A DNA stretch of 64,000 bases, from positions 54,779,451-54,843,450 of the forward strand of contig NC_080164.1 of NCBI RefSeq assembly GCF_950295315.1. The letters are read 5' to 3'. The notes below the pieces were generated by a model. That model ran no database searches. It was not told where the DNA came from and worked only from the letters and a program-made list of their open reading frames with translations. Both the position numbers and the translations under genes were made by a program. Below are positions 21,120 through 31,511 of the stretch, piece after piece (the stretch's first letter is position 1; each line of letters begins with the position of its first letter). The DNA comes from Erinaceus europaeus (taxonomy: Eukaryota; Chordata; Mammalia; Eulipotyphla; Erinaceidae).

Positions 21120-21271
21120 TTCTTTTTTCTTTTTTATAAGATTTTATTTTTTTAATGAGAAAGATAGGAGGAGAGAAAGAATCAGATATCACTCTGGTAT
21201 ATGTGCTGCTGGGGATCAAACTCAGAACCTCAGAGTCCAATGCCTTATCCACTGCCCTACCTCCCAGACCA
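21120..21271 (-). repeat. SINE-C with duplication
   Basis: CTTATATTAAGTTTCT (21104-21119) and CTTACATTAAGTTTCT (21272-21287), one mismatch. Confidence 0.9.
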
Positions 21272-22376
21272 CTTACATTAAGTTTCTATTTGTCTTTTCT
21301 TTGGATGTGTGTTTCCTGAAGACATATAATGGATAGGTCCTGGTCTTTAATGCACTTAGCTACTCTGAATCTTTTGACAATTGAATGTAGGCTACATTTA
21401 GGGCAATTATTGATATATGTGGTTTAATTATATCCATTCTGATTTTTGCTTTGAGTTTAAGTCACTGATTCTTTGCTCATTTGTTTCTATCTGTCCTTTT
21501 GTGTGGATGAGTTTCTGTGATGAGTTCCTCACTGTCTCTCCTTGTACTTTCTTCAAGTCTCTATTTCTTGTTTTGTGGTTACCATACGTGTAATGATTAA
21601 CATTGCTTATCTAGAAAAATCTTTGAGTTGTTCTTGATTAACAAACATTTGGCAGAACTGCTTTGTCTTTCAGCTCTCTCCCCTTTCTGCTCTGTTGTTC
21701 TCTCCTATTTTTGTTTTGTTCTTAGTTACAGTCTACTGCTGTTCACCTCACCTGGAACTTGTGCTCCTTTGTTTCCTCCTTTCTTGTGGGACTCCATTAA
21801 TTCTTATAAGGTGGGGTTGATCATGGCAAATGCCTTTAGCTTTTGGATATTTGAGAAGACCTTTATTTCTCCCTCATATTTGCTGGATAATTTTGTAGGA
21901 TACAAAATTCATGGCTGGAATTCCCTCTCTTTTAGTACTTTGAATATGCCACTCTACTCTCTCCTTGCTTCTAGGGTTTATGAAGAAAAGTCTGATATCT
22001 CTCCCTTTGTATGTAATTTCTTTCCTTTCCCTAGCAGCCTGCACATTTTCCCCCCCCTATCATTGAGTTTGGGTCGTTTCACAATAATGTGCCTTGGTGT
22101 TAGTCATTTTGCATTTATGTACCTGGCTGTATGATTGGCCTCTTGAATAAGTATGTTCTGAGGATTGCCTAAATGAGGGAAATTATCAGCTTAAACTGCT
22201 CTGAAAACCGACTCTGGATCTTTGGCCCTGTGCTCCTCTTCAGATAGCCCTCTTACTCTTATATTCCACCTTTTGATGGAGTCTGCTATTTCTTAGAGAG
22301 TTGCTTCTTTCTAAGCCTTTCTTTTCCCTTATCTTTAAATTGAAAGAGTGGGATAATTGTATCTTCTAGATTGGCT

Positions 22377-22732
22377 TTTTTTTTTTTTTTTTTGTCTCCA
22401 GGTTTATCACTGGGGCTTGATATCTGCACTATGAATCCATTGCTCCTGGAGGCTATTTTTTCCCTTTTGTTGCCCTTGTTGTTTATCATTGTTATTATTG
22501 TTCTTGTTTCCATTATTGCTATCATTTGTTGTTGGTTAGGACAGAGAGAAATTGATAGAGGAGAGGAAGACAGAGAGGGGGAGAGAAAGATAGACACCTG
22601 CAGGCCTGCTTTACCATCTGTGAAGCGACCCCCCTGCAGGAGGGGAGCTGGGGGCTCGAACCAGGATCCTTATGCCAGTCTGTACACTTTGTGCCACGTG
22701 TGCTTAACCCACTATGCTACCTCCCGTCCCTG
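22377..22732 (-). repeat. SINE-A, long
   Basis: Reverse copy, T-run then GTCTCCAGGTTTATCACTGG; head CTATGCTACCTCCCGTCCC. GATTGGC borders both ends. Confidence 0.88.
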
Positions 22733-22812
22733 GATTGGCAATTCTTTCTTCTGCATGTGTGAGTCTAATTTCTAAGCCTTCCACATGAGCTTGAACTGCC
22801 CTCCAAGTGTCT

Positions 22813-23013
22813 TTAACTCCTTGCAGCTATTTGAAGTTTTTCTTTCATGCTTCCTAACTGCTTAGTGAATTCTGATTGAAGGTCCTGTTTCATGCTCTCT
22901 AGCTTCTTAGCAAACTCTGTTCTGATATTCTCTTTTGTGCTTCTTAATTCCTTACTGAAAAATTTCTCCAACTTTTGAGTTCCTCCATACTTATATTCTT
23001 GGAGAATCTTCAT
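22813..23013 (-). pseudogene. L1 ORF1 coiled-coil remnant
   Basis: A 66-codon open stretch with heptad-like repeats (EFAKKLESMKQDLQSEFTKQ) typical of the ORF1p N-terminal coiled coil. The RNA-binding and C-terminal domains are not intact here. Confidence 0.65.
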
Positions 23014-23615
23014 AATGAGGCTTTTGTAGTCTTTCTCAGATAGTCCCTGTACATCTGTAATTTCTTGGGGTCCTTGTTTGATTTCTACCTGGCTAAAACA
23101 ATATGTTTAGCTGTTCTGTTTCTCTGCTTGTGCATTTATTGTGCTGGTTATTTCTGGCCAGCAGGTGGTGCTATTGTTGTGATCGCTATGCTTTACTTAA
23201 TTATAGGTTTCATGTTGAGGGGTGGGGTAGGGTTGGGCTTTCTTAAGGTAGCATCTGCTCTGTTATGCAGTTGTGTCCTTGCCTTAAATTCAGAAGGCTA
23301 AAACCCCTGAGTCAAAGATTGAGAGCTCTTAAGCTCCGTTCTCTTTTCCTCTGGCACTGGGAGCTATCTTCACTGTTTGCTGCAGGTAAAGGCAAAATGG
23401 AGCAGCATGGTGCTGCCTGGAGTTCTAATTTCATGTAGGACTTTCAGCTTGTGCCCCTTCTCACCCTCACCGCATGTGAGCACCCACCTCAGGCTCTGAG
23501 TGTTTCAGCTATAGTTGATGGATTCTATTTGGGCCTTTTGTTGTATTTATTTGTTGTTTTGAGGAGAGATCCAATCTGATCCCTGATACTCCATGGTCAT
23601 GCCTCCCAGAAGTCC

Positions 23616-23953
23616 TCAGTCAGATATTCTATAAGTCAGCTCAAAAGGTTGCCTTTTTTCAAGTTTTATAGTCTTTCTATTAGAAATTTAGTAGTGCATA
23701 GTGTATAGGGGAGGGGGATAGTCAAGGAAAATTAAGAATGGAGAAGGTACAAAGGTATAGTTACATATCACACTTACTACAAAAGTTCTGTGCTCTTTTG
23801 CACCCCAAGGATAACCATCATAGTTCTTCCAAAGTCTTAGAAACAGTTTAAAAGTTTTCCTTTTTTCAACCTTTGAATTACCTGTGTTAAATTGTTGCTA
23901 AAGGACATTCTTACCGGTTTAAGGTGAGCTAAGCCTTAGTTTGTTGCCCTCAG
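23616..23953. other. intron 3 sequence before exon 4
   Basis: Mostly unassigned. 23690-23850 has phrases (GGGGAGGGGGATAGTCAAGG, CAAAGTCTTAGAAAC) loosely like an L1 3' end seen at 52490-52800. No gene is visible. Confidence 0.4.
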
Positions 23954-24121
23954 GAGATCACTTGAGGAAAAGAAAATGTTGGAAGAAGAACGAAATCGGA
24001 TCCTAACTAAACAGAAGCAAAGAATGAAAGAATTGCAGAAACTTCTGATAAACCGAGCTATGGCTTATGACACACATCAAAGTTTAGCTCAAATGTCTAA
24101 ATCAAGAGTAAAGTCTCTCAG
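23954..24121 (+). CDS. FAM161A: FAM161A exon 4 (56-codon cassette exon)
   Basis: The acceptor is CCCTCAG and the donor AG|GTATTT. The length is 168 nt, exactly 56 codons, and both borders are phase 2, so skipping it keeps the frame (exon 3 to exon 5 reads TRKRE). It encodes RRSLEEKKMLEEERNRILTK, then QKQRMKELQKLL and SLAQMSKSRVKSLR, a highly charged coiled coil that is nearly identical to human. The 56-residue size equals the difference between the 716- and 660-residue human isoforms (lengths from memory), so this is very probably the alternative exon. An antisense L1 5' half lies just upstream. Confidence 0.95.
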
Positions 24122-24403
24122 GTATTTTGAAAGAATACTGAACCTCCAGGTCATTGGTTTTCAAACTTAAACATATGAAGAAAACCCAGCATCTGCCAAT
24201 ATATAAACAGGTTAAAAATACCATTAATATTTTAATGAAGTCAAGTTACTGTCAGTTAATTTACCTATATACACTCAAACTTATCTCATGGTCAGAGCCA
24301 ATAATTATATTTGTCTCGTGAAAATCATGAAGCCATGTATTGTGATCCCTGTTATAATTTTGTCAATTTTTAGTTCAATAACTATCAATAATAATGATTA
24401 TTA

Positions 24404-24667
24404 TTTTTTTGCTATCACGGTTATTCTTGAGGATCTGAGCCTGCCCACTTCCATAGCTGGTACATTTTTTTTCTTTTTTTTTCTTTTTTGATAGAAGCTG
24501 AAAGACAGAGAGGGAGCGAGATAGCAAAGGAGAGTAAGGAGACAGCACAGTACTTTTCCCTATGAAACTTCCCCATGCATGGCCTCCCATATGGTGGCCA
24601 GTGGCTTGAACCTAGATCCTCACACGTAGTAAGTGTATACTGTATGGTGCAAGCTAGCTCCTAGACC
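24404..24667 (-). repeat. unclassified SINE (class seen also near 42000)
   Basis: TTCTTGAGGATCTGAGCCTGCCCACTTCC at the tail side parallels GGACCTCTGAGCCTGCACAG near 42037. The right end is tRNA-like (CTTGAACCTAGATCCTCACA). Confidence 0.55.
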
Positions 24668-24689
24668 CTCTGTATTATTTATTTACATT

Positions 24690-24862
24690 TTTAAAGTTTT
24701 ATTTATTACATATAAGTGAAATTTTATCATGGGGCAGAGAGAAGGAAAGAAGGAAAGAGACAAGCCAGAGAACCACTTCAGTACATGTGGTGCTGGGGAT
24801 CAAACCAGGAACCTCAGATAGGAGAGTGCAATGCTCTACCACTTGACCCATTTCCTCAGTCA
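24690..24862 (-). repeat. SINE-C-like, old
   Basis: Contains ACATGTGGTGCTGGGGATCA and GGAACCTCAGATAGGAGAGT in reverse-orientation order. Confidence 0.65.
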
Positions 24863-24955
24863 CTTCCCTGCAATAATATTTTTGATTGTACAGTACAGAA
24901 TCAAGGAAAAATTAATTCACACAAAGTTTTTTATACAACTTGCTATTGTAATCTT

Positions 24956-25248
24956 TTTTTTTCCCCTCCAGGGTTATCGCTGGGGCTCGGTGCCTGCAGT
25001 ACAAATCCACTGTTCCTGGAGGCTACCTTTCCCATTTTGTTGCCCTTGTGCTTGTTACAGTTGTTGTTGTTGTCATAGCTGTTGTTGTTGGATAGGACAG
25101 AGAGGAGGAAAGAAAGACACCTGCAGACCTGCTTCACCACCTGCGAAGCGACCCCCTGCAGGTGGGGAGCTGGGGGCCTGAACCTGGATCCTTATGCTTG
25201 TGCTTTGCACCACGTGCAGTTAACCCGCTGAGCTACTGCCCAACTCCC
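24956..25248 (-). repeat. SINE-A, long, 15-bp duplication
   Basis: TGCTATTGTAATCTT at 24941-24955 and 25249-25263, perfect. Confidence 0.93.
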
Positions 25249-25357
25249 TGCTATTGTAATCTTAAAAGACTATTTCTCAATAGACGAAGATATCTAATAG
25301 CTTTGTCTGCAGGAAACCTATAGCACCAATTGACACATTGGTGTTAATTAATTTACG

Positions 25358-25850
25358 GGAGCCAGGTTGTAGTGCACCTGGTTTAGGACACACATGCTAT
25401 AATGCACAAGGACCGAAGTTCAAGCGGCTATCCCCACCTCTAGAAGCAGTATAGCAGTCTCTCTCCCTTCTTTTTTTTTTTTTTTTTGCCTCCAGGGTTA
25501 TCGCTAGGGCTCTGTGCCTGCACTACAAATCCACTGCTCTGGGCGGCCATTTTTTCCCTTTTGTTGCTCTTGTTTATCGTTGTAATTTTTGTTGTTACTG
25601 CTGCCGTTGTTGTTGGATAGCACAGAGAGAAATCGAAAGAGGGGGTAAGACAGAGGAGGAGAGAAAGATAAGACACCTGCATACCTGCTTCACCGCTTGT
25701 GAAGCGACCCCCTGCAAGTGGGGACCCCGAGGATTCTTAACAGTCCTTGCGCTTCGCTCCATGTGCACTTAAACCACTGCACTACCACCGGGCCCCCTTT
25801 CTCCCACCCTTCTCAATTTCTCTCTGTCCTATTAAGATATAAAAGTAAAA
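25358..25850 (+). repeat. SINE-B split by a reverse SINE-A
   Basis: Head (GTAGTGCACCTGGTTTAGGA) on the left and TTCTCAATTTCTCTCTGTCC tail on the right of the insert at 25471-25795. Confidence 0.8.
25471..25795 (-). repeat. SINE-A, long, nested
   Basis: Runs from a T17 tract and GCCTCCAGGGTTATCGCTAG to CACTACCACCGGGCCCCC. Confidence 0.86.
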
Positions 25851-25857
25851 AAATGTT

Positions 25858-26600
25858 GGGGCTGAGCGGTGGCACATCCAGTTAAGTGCACCTATTACCA
25901 ACTGCAAGGACCCAGGTTTGAGCGCCTGCTTCCTACCTGCAGGGGGGCTGCTTCACAAGTGGTGAAGCAGGTCTTCAGTATCTATCATCTCTCCCAATAT
26001 CTCCCTGTCTTCTTTCAGTTTCTCTCTGTCTTATCTAATAAAAATCAGGGAGAAAGGGGTAGGGAGGTAGTGAAGCGGGTTAAATGCACGTGGTGCAAAG
26101 CGCAAGGACCTGCATAAGGATCTGGGATGGAGCCCCCTGGCACTCTACCTGAGGGGAGTCGCTTCACAAGCAGTGAAGCAGGTCTGCAGGTGTCTATCTT
26201 TCTCTCCCCCTTGTCTTCCCCTCCTCTCTCCATTTTTCTCTGTCCTATCTAGAAACGACATTAACAACAACAATAATAATAACTACAACAAATAAAAAAC
26301 TAGGGCACCCCCGGCTCCCCACCTGCAGGGGAGTCGCGTCACAGGCAGTGAAGCAGGTCTTCAGCTGTCTTTCTTTCCCCCTCTCTGTCTTCCTCTCCTC
26401 TCTCTAGTTCTCTCTGTCCTATCCAACAACGACAACAATAATAGCTACAATAATAAAACAACAAGGGCAACAAAAGGGAATAAATAAATATTAAAATAAA
26501 AATCAGGGAGAAAAAAAAGGGAAAAAATGGCAGCTGGGGATTTGTAGTATTGGCACTGAGCCCCAGCAATAACCCTGGTGGCAATTAAAAAAAAAAAAAA
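25858..26600 (+). repeat. long SINE-B host of a dimeric insertion
   Basis: Head at 25858 (GAGCGGTGGCACATCCAGTT), tail AATAAAAATCAGGGAG, then, after the insertion, its long 3' module (GGATTTGTAGTATTGGCACT). Confidence 0.8.
26056..26494 (+). repeat. dimeric SINE-A inside one 19-bp duplication
   Basis: AATAAAAATCAGGGAGAAA at 26037-26055 and 26495-26513, perfect. The 439-bp insert is a SINE-A (26056-26306) that breaks off in its tail, joined to a second SINE-A lacking its head (26307-26494, starting CCCCCGGCTCCCCACCTGC). Confidence 0.88.
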
Positions 26601-26668
26601 GTCCATTAGGAGCAGGAGATTCATTGTACAAAAACCAAGCCCTAGCAATAACCCTAGTGGCAGTTAAA
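26600..26668 (+). repeat. isolated long-type 3' module
   Basis: GGAGCAGGAGATTCATTGTA and CCCTAGCAATAACCCTAGTGG without any head. Confidence 0.65.
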
Positions 26669-26740
26669 CAATACTCCTCTCTCTATATATATATATGATT
26701 TAATATGTATTGCATTTTGCTAAAATTTTATTTTTAACTT

Positions 26741-26886
26741 TTTTAAAAAGATTTATTTATTTGAGAGAGGGGGCGAAAGAATAAGAACCAGAGCATCATT
26801 CTGGTGAATGCAATGCCAGGCTTCAAACTTCAGACCCTCATGCTTGAGAGCCCAGTGTTTTATCCACTGTGCTAACTCCAGGGCCA
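26741..26886 (-). repeat. SINE-C
   Basis: Reverse copy ending TGTGCTAACTCCAGGGCCAC. An (AT)n run precedes it near 26684-26697. Confidence 0.8.
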
Positions 26887-26892
26887 CTACAG

Positions 26893-27094
26893 TTTTATTT
26901 TATTCTATTTATTTATTGGATAGAGATAGCCCAAAATAAAAAGGAAGGATATGATAGAAAGGATGAGAGACAAGAGACATCTGCAACACTGCTTCACTAC
27001 TTGCAAAGCTTTCCCCCTGCAGGTGGGGACCAGAGGCTCGCATCTGCGTCCTTGCGCACTGTAACATGTGCGCTCAACTAGATGTGCCACCCCA
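26893..27094 (-). repeat. SINE-B
   Basis: Reverse copy; GCACTGTAACATGTGCGCTC and GATGTGCCACCCC form the head. Confidence 0.86.
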
Positions 27095-27104
27095 GTTTTA
27101 ATTT

Positions 27105-27450
27105 TTTTTTTTCCTCCAGGGTTATTGCTGGGCTCGGTGCCTGCACCATGAATCCACCGCTCCTGGAGGCCATTTTTTCCCCTTTTTGTTGCCCTAGTTG
27201 TTGCAGCCTCGTTGCGGTCATTATTGCCATTGTTGACGTTGCTTTGTTGTTGGATAGGACAGAGAGAAATGGAGAGAGGAGGGGAAGACAGAGAGGAGGA
27301 GAGAAAGATAGACACCTGCAGACCTGCTTCACCAACTGTGAAGCGACTCCCCTGCAGGTGGGGAGCCGGGGGCTCGAACTAGGATCCTTACGCCGGTCCC
27401 TGCGCTTTGCGCCACTTGCACTTAACCCACTGCGCCACCGCCCGACTCCC
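27105..27450 (-). repeat. SINE-A, long, near-consensus
   Basis: Almost identical over its length to the copy at 36877-37220. It carries the diagnostic GCAGCCTCGTTGCGGTCATT segment. Confidence 0.93.
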
Positions 27451-27749
27451 TTAATTTTTGTTTTTATACTTCTGTCACTCTTCATTGAAATAACATCACC
27501 AGATAGAACACCAAGTTCTTGTATTTCTACCTCAAAAGTTTGCATTACTTAGCTGTCTCTTTGCTATACTTTTAATATTATAAAATAAAAAAAAATTACA
27601 GAACTCTATCACAGAATACTAATTTTGAAAACCAGTGTTTGAGAGGAACATTTTTATGTTGCTCATAAAAATGTTCATGTAAAAACATGTTTATGTTTAA
27701 GTAGGAAAATATCCCCCCCCAAAGGAGCTAAGTAATATGATTTGTTAAT

Positions 27750-27892
27750 TTAAAATATTTATTTATTAACAGAGAGAAGGAGGGAGAGAGAAAGAACAAG
27801 AGCATTACTCTGGTAGTTGAGATGCTAGAGATTGAACTCGGAATCTCATACTGGTTTGGTACTTTTCCTACTCTACTGCCTCCTGGGCCACC
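27750..27892 (-). repeat. SINE-C
   Basis: Reverse copy, diverged in the middle (CATACTGGTTTGGTACTTTT), ending CTGCCTCCTGGGCCACC. Confidence 0.78.
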
Positions 27893-27919
27893 TGTTTTGT
27901 TAATTAAAACAAGTGTTTT

Positions 27920-28031
27920 AAGGGGCCGGGTGGTGGCATATCCAATAGAGCAAGGTCACTGGGAATAGTGAAGTTGTACAGGTATTGAGCTCCAGCAATA
28001 ACTCTGGTGACAAAAAAAATAATAAATTAAA
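27920..28031 (+). repeat. SINE with most of its body deleted
   Basis: Head GGGGCCGGGTGGTGGCATAT is joined within 30 bases to the long 3' module (CACTGGGAATAGTGAAGTTG). Confidence 0.75.
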
Positions 28032-28052
28032 AAAATTTTTTAAGTTTTATTT

Positions 28053-28228
28053 CTGGGGCAGGATAGTGGCATACCTGGTTGAGGATATATGTTACTATGC
28101 ACAAGGGTCTGGGTTACCTTGCACACACTTGGGTTTAAGCCCCTTTTCCCACTTGCAGGGGAAAACTTCAAGCAGGAGAAAACTGAAGCAGCGCTACCTC
28201 CCCCATGCCTCTTAATTTCTGTCTTTTA
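28053..28228 (+). repeat. SINE-B
   Basis: GGCATACCTGGTTGAGGATA head with a short internal duplication of the CTTGGGTTTAAGCCCC region. Confidence 0.78.
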
Positions 28229-28238
28229 AAACTTTCTT

Positions 28239-28380
28239 CTTATTATTTTTAAGATTTTATCTATGAGGATGATAGAAAGAGAGAGAAAGAACCAGATATC
28301 ACGCTGGCACATGTGCTGCTGGGGCTTGAACTCGGGATCTCATGCTTGAGAGTCTAAAGCCCCATCATCTCCCAGACCAC
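28239..28380 (-). repeat. SINE-C
   Basis: Reverse copy with CACATGTGCTGCTGGGGCTT and a shortened head, CATCTCCCAGACCAC. Confidence 0.85.
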
Positions 28381-28391
28381 TTATTATTTCT

Positions 28392-28509
28392 CTTGTGAAG
28401 AGACTTCCCTGCAGGTGGGGAGCCAGGGGCTCGAACCGGGATCCTGATGCCGGTCCTTGTGCTTTGCGCCACATGCGCTTAACCTGCTGCACTACAGCCT
28501 GACTTCCCC
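28392..28509 (-). repeat. SINE-A head only, no tail, with 15-bp duplication
   Basis: Holds only the first ~118 bp of the element (tRNA-like head through CTTCACAAG) and no tail or A-run. CCACTTATTATTTCT at 28377-28391 and 28510-28524 flanks it perfectly. Confidence 0.9.
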
Positions 28510-28510
28510 C

Positions 28511-28632
28511 CACTTATTATTTCTACACCAGAGCACTGCTCAACTCTGGTTTATGGTGGTGGGGATTGAACCTGGGACTTTGGAGCTTCAAGTGTGAGAA
28601 TGTCTTTGCATAACCATTATGCTATCTAACCC
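28511..28632 (-). repeat. SINE-D
   Basis: AGAGCACTGCTCAACTCTGG through GCATAACCATTATGCTATCT. Confidence 0.85.
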
Positions 28633-28635
28633 CAC

Positions 28636-28755
28636 CCAATGTCTCTCTGTCTTATCAAAAGAAAGGAAGAAAAAATGGCCACTGGGAATGGTGGATTCAT
28701 CATACAGGGACCAAGCCCCAGCAATAACGTTGGTGGAAAAAAGAAAATAAAAAAT
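28636..28755 (+). repeat. SINE 3' part only (long type)
   Basis: Starts at the pyrimidine tail (AATGTCTCTCTGTCTTATC) and continues through GCCCCAGCAATAACGTTGGT. Confidence 0.72.
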
Positions 28756-28791
28756 GTTTTATTTTTACTCATCTACAGGGACTTAGGGACT

Positions 28792-29110
28792 TTCTTTTTT
28801 TTTTTTTTTGTCTCCAGGGTTATTGCTAGGGCTTGGTGCCTGCTTTACGAATCTATGGCTCCCGGAGGTTGCCCTTGTTATTTAATCATCGTCATTATTG
28901 TTGTCGTTGTTGAATAGGACAGAGAGAAATGGAGAGTTCCAGAAGGGAGGACAGAGAGGGAGAGAAAGACACCTGCAGACCTGCTTCAACACCTGTGAAG
29001 CAATCCTTCCCTGCAGGTGGGAAGCAGAGGGCTGGAACCGGGATCCTTATGTCGGCCCTTACGTTTTGTGCCACGTGCGCTTAACCTGCTGGGCTACTAC
29101 CCCGACCCCT
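28792..29110 (-). repeat. SINE-A, long
   Basis: Reverse copy starting with T17 and GTCTCCAGGGTTATTGCTAG. A few bases are lost after CCCGGAGG. Confidence 0.86.
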
Positions 29111-29777
29111 TCTTTGTTTTTTTTTTAAATGTTTATTTACATATTTTGAGAGAAAGGTGACAATTTTTTCTGTACTTCACAAAATATTGTTTTGGTAGAA
29201 TTATATTTTTTATGTAGATAAAATAGTATACATAGCTTAATTAAATATAGGATCTTATTCAAAAAGTAATTGTACTTACTGTAAGTTCATATATTCTGGT
29301 TTCCATTCCTCAATATGAAATTTCCATTTCTTCCCTTACTTATTCCTATTTAATTAACTCTGCTACTAAGACCAACAAGGTCTTTTGCCAAGAGAATAAC
29401 AAGGTCTTATTTTTAGAAGAAATGACTTAAAAGGAGATGCCTAATTTGGACCAAACTTTTGTGACTATCCATTTATAAAAGGATGTCCATTCATCTCTGA
29501 AGTCACTTTGAAGCCCCTAACTACATTATATATTAAACACAATTATGATATGTTGAAGATTTCACAAACCCAGACTATCAGAGTAATCAGGCTGTCTCCA
29601 AGCTATAAAATGTGTGCTCTCAGAACCGAGGATTTTTTTTTCTGCTATCCATAAAAATTGATCAGTCAAGAATAGAAATTAAACTGTGCTTGCAATTTAG
29701 TTTATTGTTTGTCATCTAAATGTTACATATGCAGATTCTTACTTTTTTTAAAAAAAATTCTATTCCTTTGATTTTAG
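29111..29777. other. intron 4, unique stretch before exon 5
   Basis: AT-rich sequence with no repeat or open frame that I recognise. This is the longest repeat-poor block in intron 4. Confidence 0.6.
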
Positions 29778-29877
29778 AAAGCGTGAAAAGGAAAGGATGA
29801 AAGAATACTGGCAAGAACTACAAGAAAGAGAAGAAAAATTAAAACACAGACCACTACTATTTGAAAGAGTTTCTCAG
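29778..29877 (+). CDS. FAM161A: FAM161A exon 5
   Basis: The exon runs from a TTTTAG acceptor, after an A-rich and pyrimidine tract, to the donor CAG|GTTGTG. Its 100 nt complete the split codon and end in phase 0. It encodes KREKERMKEYWQELQERE followed by KLKHRPLLFERVSQ. The PLLFERV motif is strongly conserved in FAM161A and closes the UPF0564 region. The intron 4 sequence for roughly 660 bases upstream is free of recognisable SINEs. Splice sites, phase and homology agree. Confidence 0.95.
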
Positions 29878-30424
29878 GTTGTGTTTGTTGGAATTTAAGA
29901 GATAATTGTCAGCTTAAAAAAATCATTGGCTCCCAATTTACTGTTCATTTTCCTATGTTACATAATCTGAGATATTAATCAATTCTGTAATAGCTTTATC
30001 AAATCATCCAAGTAAGTGATTCTGCTTGAAATTTGAGCATTAGATCTTACTGGTGAGGCATGTAAGCTTCATAAAGAACATGCTAATTCAGTTCTCAGAA
30101 TAATGGTTTCACAACCTGTTTTTGATGTCGGGTGTTTTTTAGTGCATTTGGCTAGATACTAAGGTGAGCGTCATGATATGATTTAGAGGTCTTTGAAGAA
30201 TTAAAAAATGAAACAAAATGACTTACTGAATCAGATTTGTTTCTGCCAATTTTTTTGTGGAGATATAATTGACATATAGCACTATATAAATATAAGGTGA
30301 ATACAGAATAAGACTTGACTTACATATATTGCAAAATGACTATAAATTTAGCTAATGTCTGTCACCTCCTAGTTGCCAAGACTAAAATAATTATTTGATG
30401 GTGCAAACTATAAGATCTACTCTT

Positions 30425-30690
30425 TTTTTTTTTTTTTTTTTTTTTTACTATTTACTTTCCCTTTTGTTGCCCTTGTTTTTATTATGGTTGTTGTTGTTGT
30501 CATTGGATAGAACGGAGAGAAATGGAGAAAGGAGGGGAAAACAGAGAGGGGGAGAGAAAGAGAGACACCTGCATACCTGCTTTACCACTTGTGAAGTACT
30601 CCCCTGCATGTGGGGAGCCAGGGGCTTGAACCTGGATCCTTAAGCCGGTTCTTACGCTTTGCGCCACCTGCGCTTAACCCGCTGCGCTCC
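30425..30690 (-). repeat. SINE-A with 17-bp duplication
   Basis: CTATAAGATCTACTCTT at 30408-30424 and 30691-30707, perfect. Starts with a T-run. Confidence 0.93.
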
Positions 30691-30717
30691 CTATAAGATC
30701 TACTCTTAGGAACTTTC

Positions 30718-30751
30718 TATTTAATTAGAGAAATTGAGAGAAAAGGGGGAG

Positions 30752-30787
<36 letters not shown>

Positions 30788-30893
30788 AATACTACTTGAA
30801 GCTTGTCTCCTCTGTGTGTGGGAACTGAGGATTTCAACCTGGGACCTAGCACGTGATAACGTGTGCTCTGCTTGGTGCACCACCACTTGGCTC
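30718..30893 (-). repeat. SINE-B with 15-bp duplication
   Basis: CTCTTAGGAACTTTC at 30703-30717 and 30894-30908. The left copy overlaps the previous SINE's duplication, so this one inserted second. It contains a (GA)n run near 30753-30781. Confidence 0.93.
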
Positions 30894-31267
30894 CTCTTAG
30901 GAACTTTCAAGTATATCATACCACAGTGTTAACTGTAGCAGTTATGTTGTATATTAAAAATTTCAGTACTTGCTTCTCTTCTGTATAACTGGAAATTTGT
31001 ACCTTTTGAATGTGTTCATCCAGTTCACGCATTCCAATTCCCTTTCCTCTGGTAACCACAAATCTGCTTTCCTTTTCTAAAATTTTTTTCCTTTAATATT
31101 CTACATTTAAGTGTGATGGGGACAGTATCTACCTTTATGATTTTGCTTCCCTGAGTTTAATGTTCTTCAGGTCTATCTGGGTTGTAGTAAATGACAGGAT
31201 TTTTTTCTCTTTCATTGCTAAAGAAGAGTATTTAATTTTGTGTATATCTATTTATATTACATTTTCT

Positions 31268-31511
31268 TTTTTAAAATTTATTTCATTTTTGTATTTTATT
31301 CACATTTCTTTTTTGTCTTTTTTTTGGGAGGGGATACAAGAAATAGAGACGGAAAGAAAGGAAGAGAGGAGAGAGGCAGAGAGATGCCATTTGTCAAGTT
31401 TCCCCTGCAGGTGGGGACAGAGATGGGGGTGGGGTTTTTTGGAGACTTGAACTGGGGTTTTTATACACTGTAATGTGTGCACTCAGCTAGGTGCACCACT
31501 ACCTGGCCCCT
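31268..31511 (-). repeat. SINE-B, long variant
   Basis: Reverse copy; CCCCTGCAGGTGGGGACAGA and GGTGCACCACTACCTGGCCCC. Confidence 0.8.

Larger units (their letters stand above)
21285..23615 (-). mobile_element. L1 5' half (5' UTR, ORF1 region, ORF2 start)
   Basis: Read in reverse, the right end begins GGGAGGCATGACCATGGAGT, an L1-like 5' end. A Lys/Glu-rich coiled coil follows (22813-23013). Farther left are phrases equivalent to the L1 ORF1 end and the opening of ORF2 (CATATATCAATAATTGCCCT in reverse). No long frame remains. A SINE-A interrupts it. With 19102-20480 it may represent one antisense L1 that lost its centre. Confidence 0.7.

Noticed and set aside
21628..22134. 168-codon plus-strand frame
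   Set aside because: It is antisense to the L1 ORF1/ORF2 junction region and has no independent support.
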